Notes under the pieces: model-generated
Databases searched by the model: none
Told to the model about the DNA's origin: nothing
What the model saw: the letters and a program-made list of their open reading frames with translations, nothing else
In this document: positions 1-6,641 of the stretch, piece by piece
Numbering within the stretch: the first letter of the stretch is position 1
Layout: every line of letters begins with the position of its first letter
Made by a program: the position numbers and the translations under genes
Origin: Candidatus Woesearchaeota archaeon
GTDB lineage: Archaea; Nanobdellota; Nanobdellia; Woesearchaeales; UBA11716
Reading direction: 5' to 3'
NCBI GenBank assembly: GCA_013329175.1
Contig: DUKR01000032.1
Coordinates: forward strand, 1 to 15,210
Length of the DNA: 15,210 nucleotides

Positions 1-57
1 TTTTGTTTTCACTTTTTTTCTTCACTTTTTTCTTCATTTTTCTTTTCTCCCTCGGAA
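1..57 (+). terminator. T-rich tract, possible terminator of an upstream gene
   Basis: This is a run of T blocks broken by C and CA (imperfect repeats of CTTCACTTTTTT). Archaeal RNA polymerase terminates at oligo-T stretches on the coding strand, so the tract could end a plus-strand gene lying to the left of the window. No upstream coding region is visible, so the call is an inference. Confidence 0.3.
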
Positions 58-265
58 TTGGCAAGTGCACCATGCCCTGCAATACAAAGGAGGGGATTTC
101 GCATTGTCCGTTGAGGCAAAGAAACGGCAGCTATTGCCTTTTTGCTATTTGATTTTTTGCTATTGCTCCTTCAACACGAGCCTGTCCAATAGATATCCCA
201 CAATTTCACACTAATGGCTAACCCGATTGCTTTTCAGAATTGTGGAGGAGTGCCTTATTTTCCTC

Positions 266-338
266 GTGTCCTTAAATCGTTCTTGACCCACTATTCCCTT
301 GAGGAGAATAGGATGCTCTGGGAACGATATTAGGACAC
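266..338. repeat. Imperfect 17-bp inverted repeat with nested hairpin
   Basis: The left arm GTGTCCTTAAATCGTTC (266-282) pairs with the right arm GAACGATATTAGGACAC (322-338): 15 of 17 positions are complementary and the two mismatches lie in the AT-rich middle. Inside the loop, CTATTC (291-296) can pair with GAATAG (306-311) around CC-TTGA-GG, giving a nested apical hairpin. The element could be a structured RNA, a protein-binding dyad, or the relic of a small mobile element. The 3' edge reads GGACACTA, so an ACA triplet lies at the end of the stem, as in H/ACA guide RNAs; no kink-turn could be shown. Confidence 0.6.
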
Positions 339-360
339 TAAGCTTATTTTGCCACGCTGC

Positions 361-369
361 TTTTTTATA
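361..369 (+). promoter_or_regulatory. TATA-like box for the surface-protein operon
   Basis: TTTTTTATA lies about 30 nt before the ATG at 396. No Shine-Dalgarno site is seen before that ATG, so a leaderless or nearly leaderless transcript is plausible. The box is weaker than those before cdc6 and the thiolation operon. Confidence 0.4.
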
Positions 370-395
370 GTCTAAGAAGTAAATGCCAGCCAAAT

Positions 396-2219
396 ATGCA
401 AAAAAAGAGCCAGCTTGCTATATTTGCCATCCTTGCCCTGCTCCTGCTCATCATGCTTGGGGCAATGCTCCTCCTCACCAGAGAAGATGCTGCGCTGAAC
501 CGAGAGGCTGAACTTGCCGCTTCCCATGACGTCCCTGAAGAAATAGAGAGGGTAGAGCAGTTCATTCAGGCCTGCCTTGAGTTGGAGGCCCATAAGGGAC
601 TGCTGCTCCTCGGAGCAAACGCTGGCCACATCAGCCCCCCCGACATTCTCAAGGCTGCTCCCGCGGGGCGCGTTCTCTGGTTCCAGGACAACATTAATCT
701 CCAGCCTGCGCTCACGGAATCAAGGCTCTGGCTGGAAGCCTATCTCAATGAGTCAGTAGAGCGCTGCGCGGATTTCGCCCATTTCAGGGGGGAGGGCTTT
801 GCCATACAGGCGCAAAAGCCCAACGCCAGCGTCGCCTTCTCTGCTGATACGGTGGACGTAAGCCTCATCTATCCTCTCGACATCGCAAAGGGTGAAACGT
901 CCGCCCATCTTGAGGCATTTGCTGCATCATTTTCCCTGCGCTACAGAAGAATCTATGAGGTGGCCTCCCAAATCATCAACCGCCAGCTTGATCCTGCATT
1001 TGATAGAGACGAGCCGCTTGCCCTTGTGGACAGCAAAGGATTTGATGTCGCCGCAACCCCTGATGCTAACGACCTTATCCTCTACACCATCAGCGACCCG
1101 ACAACAAACATCCGTGGCTCGCACTACTCCTTCACCTTTGCCAGCAGGTTTTCCCCTCCCGCAACAGTAAGGACTACCCGCCTCCAGAGAAATGCGCAGG
1201 TCAACCCCACCGTGTTTCCCCTCATTGTCTATTCTCCTGACAGGCTTGCCCAGCTCACCATCGCGCCAGGTACAACCATGAGCGCTGCTCGCCCCCCTGA
1301 CACCATCACCTCTCTGCAGCGGGAGGAGGCTGCCGTGGTGAGGGGTAGGGTGCCCATGCGCTCCTACACCGTCATGCGAAGCGGCATAACAGCGCCTGAC
1401 CGCGTCACTTATGAAGAGATTGAATGGCCATTGCACACCCCTGTCTATCAGTTTGAGCCTTCAGGGCTGCGCTTCAATGTTCCTTCGCGCCTCGCCCTCT
1501 ACTGGGGAGCAGACAATCCCGTATCCAGCCCAGCCATCCCATCAGGCAACGATTTACTGTCCTTTCCTAGGCCCCTACGCTACGGGCCATGGACCGGCAT
1601 CCTCTACGGCCCTGGGATTGAAACAGACGATGACTGGGGATGGCGACCCATCCCTTCAAAGAACAGCCCTGATGGCAATTTTGTCTATACCGACATTCCT
1701 GGCTTTTCTGAATATGCGGGAGTTGACTGCAGCGATGTCCCCATAAAGGTGGTGTCAGCAGAATCAAAAACCCAGAAGCAGGGATGGCTTTGCTGGATAA
1801 AGCTGATTGTGGTTGCTCTCCTGCTTATCGTGCTTATTGTCGCAGGGGTTGCGTGGGCGCTTGGCACTACCATAGCTGTCCCGCTGGGCTTTGCGACCCT
1901 TGAGCTTGGAGCAGTCGGCCTGAGCTGGACTTCGGCCCTTATCACTGCCCTGCTCCTTGGAGGGATTGTTGGCGGCGCCTACAGCCAGTCAAGCGCAAAC
2001 TACGATGCAGAGCCTGGCACAATCACCTTCACCCCTACCTGCGACCAGATAATCTACGTCGAAAAGCACGCTGAAGGGGGCAAGTCCTCCTGCATGCCCA
2101 CCAGCGGAGAGATTGAGGCAGTCGGAGGCCAGCCTGTTGAAGTCGCAGCGCAGATTAAGAAGTGCAGCAGCCTCTTCTGCGGCAGGTGCTCCATCGAGTG
2201 TGCTGCAAGATACAGATAG
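396..2219 (+). CDS. Membrane-anchored surface protein of unknown function, N-terminal and C-terminal TM segments
   Basis: The predicted protein has 607 residues. It begins M-Q-K-K-S-Q-L followed by a hydrophobic stretch (about residues 7-28). This is the type of N-terminus seen on many secreted or pilin-like proteins of DPANN archaea, where a K/R-x-Q motif precedes the hydrophobic helix; cleavage by a class III (prepilin) peptidase is possible but not shown. Residues about 45-460 form a long presumably extracytoplasmic region that I cannot assign to a family; a segment near residues 53-80 (QFIQACLELEAHKG) resembles a motif I associate with hypothetical DPANN surface proteins. Two or three hydrophobic helices follow (about residues 467-530), then a Cys-containing tail with C-x-x-C (LFCGRCSIEC). 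It is the first of three adjacent same-strand genes; the next starts 18 nt after its stop. Function unknown; the membrane location is the secure part. Confidence 0.8.
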   Translation: MQKKSQLAIFAILALLLLIMLGAMLLLTREDAALNREAELAASHDVPEEIERVEQFIQACLELEAHKGLLLLGANAGHISPPDILKAAPAGRVLWFQDNINLQPALTESRLWLEAYLNESVERCADFAHFRGEGFAIQAQKPNASVAFSADTVDVSLIYPLDIAKGETSAHLEAFAASFSLRYRRIYEVASQIINRQLDPAFDRDEPLALVDSKGFDVAATPDANDLILYTISDPTTNIRGSHYSFTFASRFSPPATVRTTRLQRNAQVNPTVFPLIVYSPDRLAQLTIAPGTTMSAARPPDTITSLQREEAAVVRGRVPMRSYTVMRSGITAPDRVTYEEIEWPLHTPVYQFEPSGLRFNVPSRLALYWGADNPVSSPAIPSGNDLLSFPRPLRYGPWTGILYGPGIETDDDWGWRPIPSKNSPDGNFVYTDIPGFSEYAGVDCSDVPIKVVSAESKTQKQGWLCWIKLIVVALLLIVLIVAGVAWALGTTIAVPLGFATLELGAVGLSWTSALITALLLGGIVGGAYSQSSANYDAEPGTITFTPTCDQIIYVEKHAEGGKSSCMPTSGEIEAVGGQPVEVAAQIKKCSSLFCGRCSIECAARYR

Positions 2220-2237
2220 TGAACCACAGGATTAACC

Positions 2238-4049
2238 ATGGCAAGGCTCATCACCTATCTCGGTATGGTCATCGCTCTCGTTGCCGTCTGGCACGCTGTC
2301 AGCATGGCGCTCCCTGCGGAGAGCAGCCTGATAACGGGAATGACCGTCAGCGCTGGAGAGGGCTGCTGTTTGCTCACCTGCACGCAAGCAGCGCAGCAAG
2401 GCTGTCCTGCGGAGCATTTCAGGCCTGATGCATCGTGCAGCGCTCTTGAGTCCTGCAACATAGGCTGCTGCATCACAACCGAAGGCTACTGCCTCAGCAA
2501 CTATCCCCGGTATCTTTGCGAGGGAAAGCCTGGCGCTCAGGGCAGGGCATTCATTGACGGAAGGGAATGCCCGCACTACTGGCAATGCACCAAAGAGCCA
2601 GAGCCTGACGAAATAAGGGAAAATACCGGCTATGAGAGCCTCTTCATGATGGGCCAGAAAGGAGTTACCTTTGCTGAGCATTTTGCACTCAAAAAAGGAG
2701 AAAGCCAGTCCTTCACCTTCTATGCATTCAGGCATCCTGGAGAAGAGCTAGCAAACGGCATGGGCGTAAAACTATATGATGCTGCTGGCGCCGAATCTCA
2801 GGAGTTCCCGCTCTTCAACGACGGCTACCACAACGAATGGGAAGGGGGGGACGAACTTCTTGGGACAGTGCAGATTCCGATGGTCCCTGAGGTTTTGCCC
2901 TCTCTCGCCCTGCTGGAGGGGCTCCAGAAGGTCCTCATCAACACCACTGTTGGCGGCAGCAAGAATCAAGAGCCCGAGCCATATTTTCTTGTTTCCGCTA
3001 CTGACTGCATACCGATGCTCGGAACATGGAAGGAGCGCCCAGCAAAGAGCATCTTTTTTGTTGGAAATGGTCATGACCCAAAGGCCTCTTCGGCCATTAT
3101 CATTGACCGCCTTGGCCAGTTCACCTACTTTCAGGGCGAATTCCAGCAGACAAATTTCTATATGCTTAGGCAGACTACGCAAGCGCCTGACCTGCAGGCA
3201 GCGCTACTGGAAATTGAGCACCAGTGCGGTTCCCTGTTTAATCCATCAACAGACTTCGTGTTTTTCATCAACAGCATGCAAAAGGGCTGCATGCAGCAGG
3301 GGAATGTAATCCATACCAATGCAACCTACGCCTTTGACGAAGGAATGCTGCGCGGAAAGGGCCCTGATAGCTTGCTTGCACACTACTGCGAAGCGTCGTA
3401 CACTCTCGATGAGCTCTACAAGAGGGCAGAGAGCTTCCTCCTCCTGCCAACTATCAGCATCACCTCCCCTGCTGAAGGCGCTGTTCTGCTAAATCAGACC
3501 TTCAACGTGAGCCTGCTCATAGAGGACAGCCACGGGGCAGCGTACGATTACAACATCACCCTTGATTTCGCTGATTTCCCTGGCTCCTCGGCGCAAGGCA
3601 ACGCTGTGATTCCTGCTGGCAGGCAAAGCGTTTCGATCAACCACACCATAGAGGGTATCTGCAACGGCAGGCACGAGCTCTGGGCAGAGCTGTCGGCATC
3701 AGACCAGGCAGAGGCAGTCTCTGAAGAGGTCAACATCACAGTAGCTGAGGAGGGATTCCTCATCAACATAATAGACTACACAAGAAGAGCATCCATAAAC
3801 AATGGCCAGATAGGGTTTAGGTTCAGCCACAATAACGCTTCTGCATCGCTCCATTACCAGCTGGTTGTCTATGACGTCGCATCAGACAGCTTGGCAGCGT
3901 ATTACACTGCGCCAGAGCGCAAGGCTGTGCAGGGAGAAACAAAAGCCGAATTTGTGAGCCTGCCGCCTCATGGCGAGTACATCATCCGCATCACTGCCTA
4001 TGATAGCAACGGGCTTGCGGCCTGCGAAACTATCCACGCAAGGAGCTAA
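2238..4049 (+). CDS. Secreted Cys-rich protein with C-terminal Ig-like domains, function unknown
   Basis: The predicted protein has 603 residues. Residues about 4-26 are hydrophobic and act as signal peptide or anchor. A cysteine-rich module follows (residues 43-117) with twelve Cys including C43-C44, C77-C78, C85, C94, C111 and C117, which suggests a disulfide-stabilised extracellular domain. The middle (about 130-400) is not recognisable. From about residue 404 (ISITSPAEGAVLLNQTF) the pattern is that of Ig-like/bacterial beta-sandwich repeats, with a second unit near 505-603. There are several N-x-S/T sites (for example NQT, NVS, NIT, NHT) that could be glycosylated. The ATG at 2238 has a weak AGGA 6 nt upstream. 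The gene sits 18 nt after the preceding membrane gene and 1 nt before the next, so the three are probably co-transcribed and may form one surface complex. No enzymatic motif was found. Confidence 0.8.
   Translation: MARLITYLGMVIALVAVWHAVSMALPAESSLITGMTVSAGEGCCLLTCTQAAQQGCPAEHFRPDASCSALESCNIGCCITTEGYCLSNYPRYLCEGKPGAQGRAFIDGRECPHYWQCTKEPEPDEIRENTGYESLFMMGQKGVTFAEHFALKKGESQSFTFYAFRHPGEELANGMGVKLYDAAGAESQEFPLFNDGYHNEWEGGDELLGTVQIPMVPEVLPSLALLEGLQKVLINTTVGGSKNQEPEPYFLVSATDCIPMLGTWKERPAKSIFFVGNGHDPKASSAIIIDRLGQFTYFQGEFQQTNFYMLRQTTQAPDLQAALLEIEHQCGSLFNPSTDFVFFINSMQKGCMQQGNVIHTNATYAFDEGMLRGKGPDSLLAHYCEASYTLDELYKRAESFLLLPTISITSPAEGAVLLNQTFNVSLLIEDSHGAAYDYNITLDFADFPGSSAQGNAVIPAGRQSVSINHTIEGICNGRHELWAELSASDQAEAVSEEVNITVAEEGFLINIIDYTRRASINNGQIGFRFSHNNASASLHYQLVVYDVASDSLAAYYTAPERKAVQGETKAEFVSLPPHGEYIIRITAYDSNGLAACETIHARS
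4040..4045 (+). promoter_or_regulatory. Shine-Dalgarno site that sets the start of the 231-residue membrane gene
   Basis: AAGGAG lies 5 nt before the ATG at 4051, at the very end of the preceding gene. It supports ATG 4051 over the longer in-frame start at 3970, which would add 27 residues lying inside the previous gene and put a non-hydrophobic tail before a clear signal peptide. Confidence 0.7.
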
Positions 4050-4050
4050 C

Positions 4051-4746
4051 ATGAAAGCAATGGCCATTTTCGTCCTCCTGCTCACGCCCCTTCTTGCCCT
4101 CTGCGTGTTTCCTGCTGCAACGGCTGCTGAGGCATTTCATCTCGAGCTTGCGCATATTGATGGCAGGCTCCTCTTTTCCGGCGTGTCAGCGCAAGAAGCA
4201 GCGGCATTTCATGAGCCAGCCGCGGCTGGCGCTCTGGTGAGGGTGATTGGGTTTGATGGAGCAATACTCTACGATGGGTTTTTCGCTCTCCCCCCATACG
4301 GCCCATTCACTATAGATATACCCTACTTCAAAAAAGCAAAGGCAATCCTCCTAAAGTTTGGCGAGCAGGTGCTGGAGGTCAATGTGGCTCATCTTGCCGA
4401 TACCTGCGGCAACCTGCTTTGCGAGCAGCAGGAGTCAAGAATGGACTGCCCCGCCGACTGTGTCCAGAGTGGAAGGGATGATGTTTGCGAAATGCTTGCT
4501 GACGACGCCTGTGACCTAGATTGCAAAATCGGTGGCGACCCTGATTGCAGCAAGGCTAGCTATGCGCCTGCTGCCAAAACAGGGGAGGATGGAGGAAACA
4601 GGAAGGAAGCGCCGATGGCAACGCCTGACACAGCCGAGAAAACATCCCCTGAAAGCCAGCGTATTCCTCTCCTGATCATTGCCTGCATTGCGGCTGGCTG
4701 CCTCATCATTCTTGCCGTGCTGCTTCTGCGAAGGAACCAGAAATAG
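4051..4746 (+). CDS. Type I membrane protein with Cys-rich CGNxxC repeat, function unknown
   Basis: The predicted protein has 231 residues. A classical signal peptide occupies residues 1-26 (hydrophobic core, then PAATAA-EAF, a likely signal peptidase site). Residues 27-115 form a beta-rich outside domain of unknown type. Residues 119-166 contain eight Cys in the pattern CGNLLCEQQESRMDCPADC followed by DDVCEMLADDACDLDC and GGDPDC, matching the acidic 'CGNGxCExGE..NCPxDC' repeats common in secreted archaeal and bacterial proteins, probably disulfide-bonded and possibly Ca-binding. A Pro/Ala/Lys-rich linker leads to one C-terminal TM helix (about 205-226) and a short basic tail RRNQK, giving an N-out, C-in topology. 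It starts 1 nt after the previous stop, behind a good Shine-Dalgarno site, so translation is likely coupled. It ends 11 nt before the convergent rnp3 gene. Confidence 0.85.
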   Translation: MKAMAIFVLLLTPLLALCVFPAATAAEAFHLELAHIDGRLLFSGVSAQEAAAFHEPAAAGALVRVIGFDGAILYDGFFALPPYGPFTIDIPYFKKAKAILLKFGEQVLEVNVAHLADTCGNLLCEQQESRMDCPADCVQSGRDDVCEMLADDACDLDCKIGGDPDCSKASYAPAAKTGEDGGNRKEAPMATPDTAEKTSPESQRIPLLIIACIAAGCLIILAVLLLRRNQK

Positions 4747-4757
4747 GAGAATGCTAT

Positions 4758-5306
4758 TCACAAGGAAAGAAAAAATCTCTTGGTGTCTTCCTTCCTTCGC
4801 ATCTGGCACGGTTCCCTTGCAAACGACCCAAAAAACATCCGCGCTCCGTACTTTGTGCACAGCCTGATGTTCTGGGCTATCCTGCCAATAAGCTGCGCGC
4901 GCCTCCTCCCTTCGCATGCGAGAACATCAGCAAAAGAGAATCCGATGATGACTCCTTTCTCTGCTGCTATCTTTGCAATGACCTGCTCCATGCCCGATGC
5001 CCTGTGATGCATGAAATCCTTGTGCTGTAGCGATTCAAACCCGTACGCTATGGTAGGCCGCTGGTGCTCAACGACGAATCTGGGATCCTCCGCCACCCGC
5101 ACTATAGTCATCCCCTGCCTTCTGCCCTGCTCCTTTTCCCTCGCAACCGCAATCGTCGTTACTCCCTCCCTGCCTTTTGCCCCCTTCCCCCCCTCATAGG
5201 CAAAGAGCAACTGCTGGCATCCAAGCCTCCTGCCCGCGGCAAGCAGCTCGTCCTCATTCCCTTTTGGGAACACAATATCCGCCTGCTTGGGGAGGGAGAT
5301 ATTCAT
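4758..5306 (-). CDS. rnp3: RNase P protein component 3 (Rnp3/Rpp30)
   Basis: This is a protein subunit of archaeal ribonuclease P, which with the RNA subunit removes 5' leaders from pre-tRNA; in the family it works as a heterodimer with Pop5. The 182-residue product shows the family's PHP-like TIM-barrel motifs: an early D-I-V-F-P-K-G-N-E segment (10-18), a strand L-L-F-A-Y-E (33-38), the late signature I-G-F-S-F-A-D-V-L-A (121-130), R-R-A-Q-L-I-G-R-I-A-Q-N-I-R-L (135-149) and G-S-F-A-R-E-P (160-166). The start is ATG 5306, overlapping the stop of the thiolase gene as ATGA; longer upstream extensions are an alternate frame of that gene. It is shorter than typical members (about 200-230 residues): the usual C-terminal helix with a G-V-V-L-G-M type motif is missing, and the protein ends soon after QMRRKEDTKRFFLSL. 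A T6 run in the last codons (4773-4778, minus strand) could help terminate the operon. Confidence 0.9.
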   Translation of the reverse strand: MNISLPKQADIVFPKGNEDELLAAGRRLGCQQLLFAYEGGKGAKGREGVTTIAVAREKEQGRRQGMTIVRVAEDPRFVVEHQRPTIAYGFESLQHKDFMHHRASGMEQVIAKIAAEKGVIIGFSFADVLACEGRRRAQLIGRIAQNIRLCTKYGARMFFGSFAREPCQMRRKEDTKRFFLSL

Positions 5307-6163
5307 GCGTTCACCCCGCTCGCCCTCAAAAACTCGCTGACTTGGTCTGCAGATATTGGCGCTCCTGCTTCCTTCTTCATCGCTTCCATCAGCTTTGGCT
5401 TCACCCTCATGAACCATTCGACAATTCTCCTCTTTGCCCCTGCCTGAACGGCCTCGAGATCGTTGAGCGCATCCCTCACCTGCGCACGATAGGAATACCG
5501 CGCGTAGGGGCACTCGTCAAATGAAACGGGCAGGCCGATAAGTACGGCATACGCCATAACCTGCTTTTCTGTTACAAAGTACAGCGGCTTCACCCGCCTC
5601 ACAAAGCCGGCTACTTCAGTTATCCCTGCTACTGGCCCTGTTGCTGAAAGCTTTGCTATCTGGTTGCGCAGCAGGTTCATCAGAATTCCCTGCGCCTCGT
5701 CATCAAGATTATGCCCGACAGCAACAGCATCAAACCCATGGCCAAGCCTGTTCAGCAGATGCCTTCGCATCTTGCCGCATCCTGTACATGCTGGCTTTTT
5801 CACGGCAGCGTGGGCGTCAAGCGTGATGCCTGATACCTCTGCAAACGACAATGTCTTTAAGGGTAGGCGGTTGGAAGCGCAGTACTCTTTGAGTGACGCA
5901 AGCGACGCGTCGCGATACCCCGCAATGCCCTCATCAACGGCAAGTGCCGTGACGTTATAGCCTAGCTTCATAAGCACCGAAAGTAGCACCGTGCTGTCTT
6001 TCCCCCCTGAGCACCCAACCCCTATCCTATCGTCCCTTGAAAAAAGGCAGCGCGAGGCGATGGTGTTATGGATGGTGTCCTCCACATAATCCATAAAGTG
6101 CTTCCGGCACAACTGCGGGGCGTCAGCAGCCGCTTCCTCTCTGCACTTGTTGCACCTGACCAC
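5303..6163 (-). CDS. ttuA: tRNA 2-thiouridine synthase, TtuA/NcsA (Ctu1) family
   Basis: This ATP-dependent sulfurtransferase makes 2-thiouridine in tRNA (position 54 for TtuA, wobble position 34 for NcsA/Ctu1); the sequence alone does not say which. The 286 residues show an N-terminal zinc site (C4, C7, C19, H22), the PP-loop S-G-G-K-D-S at 52-57 that binds and adenylates with ATP, C126-x-x-C129 (CTGCGKMRR) and C218 (DECPY), which match the three Fe-S cluster/catalytic cysteines of Thermus TtuA, and G-H-N-L-D-D-E-A at 150-157. The C-terminal zinc ribbon (four Cys) of typical TtuA is absent: after C218 there is no Cys, and the tail reads KKEAGAPISADQVSEF. The start is GTG 6163, directly abutting the TAG of the upstream sulfur-carrier gene; its stop overlaps the rnp3 start. 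The neighbouring Gly-Gly protein is the likely sulfur donor. Confidence 0.92.
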   Translation of the reverse strand: MVRCNKCREEAAADAPQLCRKHFMDYVEDTIHNTIASRCLFSRDDRIGVGCSGGKDSTVLLSVLMKLGYNVTALAVDEGIAGYRDASLASLKEYCASNRLPLKTLSFAEVSGITLDAHAAVKKPACTGCGKMRRHLLNRLGHGFDAVAVGHNLDDEAQGILMNLLRNQIAKLSATGPVAGITEVAGFVRRVKPLYFVTEKQVMAYAVLIGLPVSFDECPYARYSYRAQVRDALNDLEAVQAGAKRRIVEWFMRVKPKLMEAMKKEAGAPISADQVSEFLRASGVNA

Positions 6164-6358
6164 CTAGCCTCCCGATATCACTGGAATGATGCGCACGGAG
6201 TCATTATCTGACAGCTTGCTTTTCAGCGGGACGACGCTGTCGCTGCGAATGATGAGCACGGTCTCGGGGTTGATGCACAGCTTTTTGAGTAATGCCGCGC
6301 CGGTCCCCGTATGCCTCACCATTACCCTTCTTTTCTCTCGCTCCAGATAAATATCCAT
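6164..6358 (-). CDS. Small ubiquitin-like sulfur carrier (MoaD/ThiS/Urm1/SAMP type) ending in Gly-Gly
   Basis: The predicted protein has 64 residues. It ends in V-I-S-G-G, the di-glycine C-terminus whose last carboxylate is adenylated and thiocarboxylated in ThiS, MoaD, Urm1, TtuB and the archaeal SAMPs. The body alternates beta strands with a short helix as in the beta-grasp fold (DIYLEREKRRVMV, then TGAALLKKL, ETVLIIRSDSVVPL, then DNDSVRIIPVISGG), and the length fits. The start is ATG 6358, about 28 nt downstream of a TATA box; a longer reading to 6484 would cross the promoter. It abuts the TtuA-family gene, so it most likely carries sulfur for tRNA thiolation, like TtuB with TtuA or SAMP2 with NcsA; a role in protein modification is possible. 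The fold is inferred from length, pattern and context. Confidence 0.8.
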   Translation of the reverse strand: MDIYLEREKRRVMVRHTGTGAALLKKLCINPETVLIIRSDSVVPLKSKLSDNDSVRIIPVISGG

Positions 6359-6380
6359 GCGATGGAGAAATCCGTCGCCC

Positions 6381-6390
6381 TTTATTAAAA
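6381..6390 (-). promoter_or_regulatory. TATA box for the sulfur carrier - ttuA - rnp3 operon
   Basis: On the minus strand the sequence is TTTTAATAAA, about 23-32 nt before the ATG at 6358 (centre about 28 nt away). That is the spacing expected for a leaderless archaeal transcript. The ATG is the first sensible start below this box. Confidence 0.6.
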
Positions 6391-6410
6391 TTCCTAGATG
6401 GAAAGGGATG
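6391..6410 (+). promoter_or_regulatory. Weak third ORB-like box
   Basis: TTCCTAGATGGAAAGGGATG shows a TTCC/GGAA dyad followed by a short G run, as in origin recognition boxes, but it lacks the GGGG string and has a different spacing. It also lies just upstream of the minus-strand TATA box, so it may be a chance match or a promoter element. Confidence 0.2.
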
Positions 6411-6485
6411 AAAAGAGGACTTGCTTGCCGGTGCCTGAACCCTCGCGCCCTAGCTTTGAATATGTTCTTGTGGCCATCTCCCACC

Positions 6486-6505
6486 CACCCCTATTTCGAT
6501 TGGAA
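6486..6505 (-). promoter_or_regulatory. ORB-like box 1 (left, inverted)
   Basis: Read on the minus strand it is TTCCAATCGAAATAGGGGTG. It shares TCCAnTnGAAAT and GGGGTG with box 2, with two bases fewer between the GAAAT core and the G-string. Orc1/Cdc6 proteins recognise such a dyad plus G-string. Confidence 0.65.
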
Positions 6506-6506
6506 T

Positions 6507-6603
6507 CTTTCTTTCTTTTTTTCTTTCTCTTTTATTGTTCACTTCTTCTTTTCTTTCTTTCTTTCTTTCTATATAGAAAATAGAAAGAAAAGAAAGTAAT
6601 AAA
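6507..6603. repeat. AT-rich pyrimidine/purine tract with nested hairpin (likely DUE)
   Basis: The plus strand is almost pure C/T (repeats of CTTT) to 6570, then turns into A/G-rich sequence. TTCTTTTCTTTCT (6546-6558) is perfectly complementary to AGAAAGAAAAGAA (6582-6594), a 13-bp stem. The loop holds a second perfect palindrome, TTTCTATATAGAAA (6566-6579). Pyrimidine/purine mirror-like tracts unwind easily, which fits a duplex-unwinding element between the ORBs. It is not coding; short ORFs across it are made of low-complexity K/E/R or F/S residues. Confidence 0.65.
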
Positions 6604-6620
6604 ACCCATAAAACATAATC

Positions 6621-6641
6621 TCCACTAGAAATCAAGGGGTG
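6621..6641 (+). promoter_or_regulatory. ORB-like box 2 (right)
   Basis: It begins TCCACTAGAAATCAAGGGG and continues TG. The layout of a TCCA..GAAA core followed by a GGGGT string matches archaeal origin recognition boxes. It lies about 110 bp before the orc1/cdc6 start; a C6 run right after it (6645-6650) gives GGGGTGTCACCCC, a small extra palindrome. Confidence 0.7.

Larger units (their letters stand above)
58..395. other. Non-coding leader region before the surface-protein operon
   Basis: I see no credible gene in these 338 bases. The only ORF of note, 211-393 on the minus strand (60 codons), lies over the inverted repeat and looks like no known protein. The region holds short direct repeats of TTTTTGCTATT around 139-167, a long inverted repeat at 266-338 and a TATA-like box at 361-368, each described separately. 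No tRNA or rRNA fold is apparent. Confidence 0.5.

Noticed and set aside
211..393. 60-codon minus-strand ORF before the surface operon
   Set aside because: It runs across the inverted repeat and TATA-like box, has no recognisable protein pattern and no promoter of its own.
1..395. tRNA or other standard RNA gene
   Set aside because: No cloverleaf, GTTC T-loop or matching acceptor stem could be built; only the inverted repeat at 266-338 stands out.
927..1436. 169-codon antisense ORF in the first surface gene
   Set aside because: The plus-strand frame is much longer and has a signal-like N-terminus and TM segments; the antisense frame is a by-product of G+C-rich codon use.
2238..4049. Caspase- or legumain-like protease in the middle of the 603-residue protein
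   Set aside because: A G-H-D triplet and a Cys follow at suggestive distances (VGNGHD, then FINSMQKGC), but the surrounding strands and the usual H-G and catalytic Cys contexts are not there.
5307..5513. Longer N-terminus for the RNase P protein
   Set aside because: The extra 69 residues are an alternate frame of the thiolase gene with no family match; the ATG at 5306 with the ATGA overlap gives the normal family N-terminus.
6359..6484. Longer N-terminus for the Gly-Gly carrier
   Set aside because: It would cover the TATA box and add 42 residues unlike the beta-grasp fold; carriers of this type are 60-90 residues and start with the first strand.
6507..6603. CRISPR array or coding sequence in the CTTT repeats
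   Set aside because: The repeats are 4-nt simple units without spacers, and the frames across them are low-complexity; it is an AT-rich simple-sequence tract.
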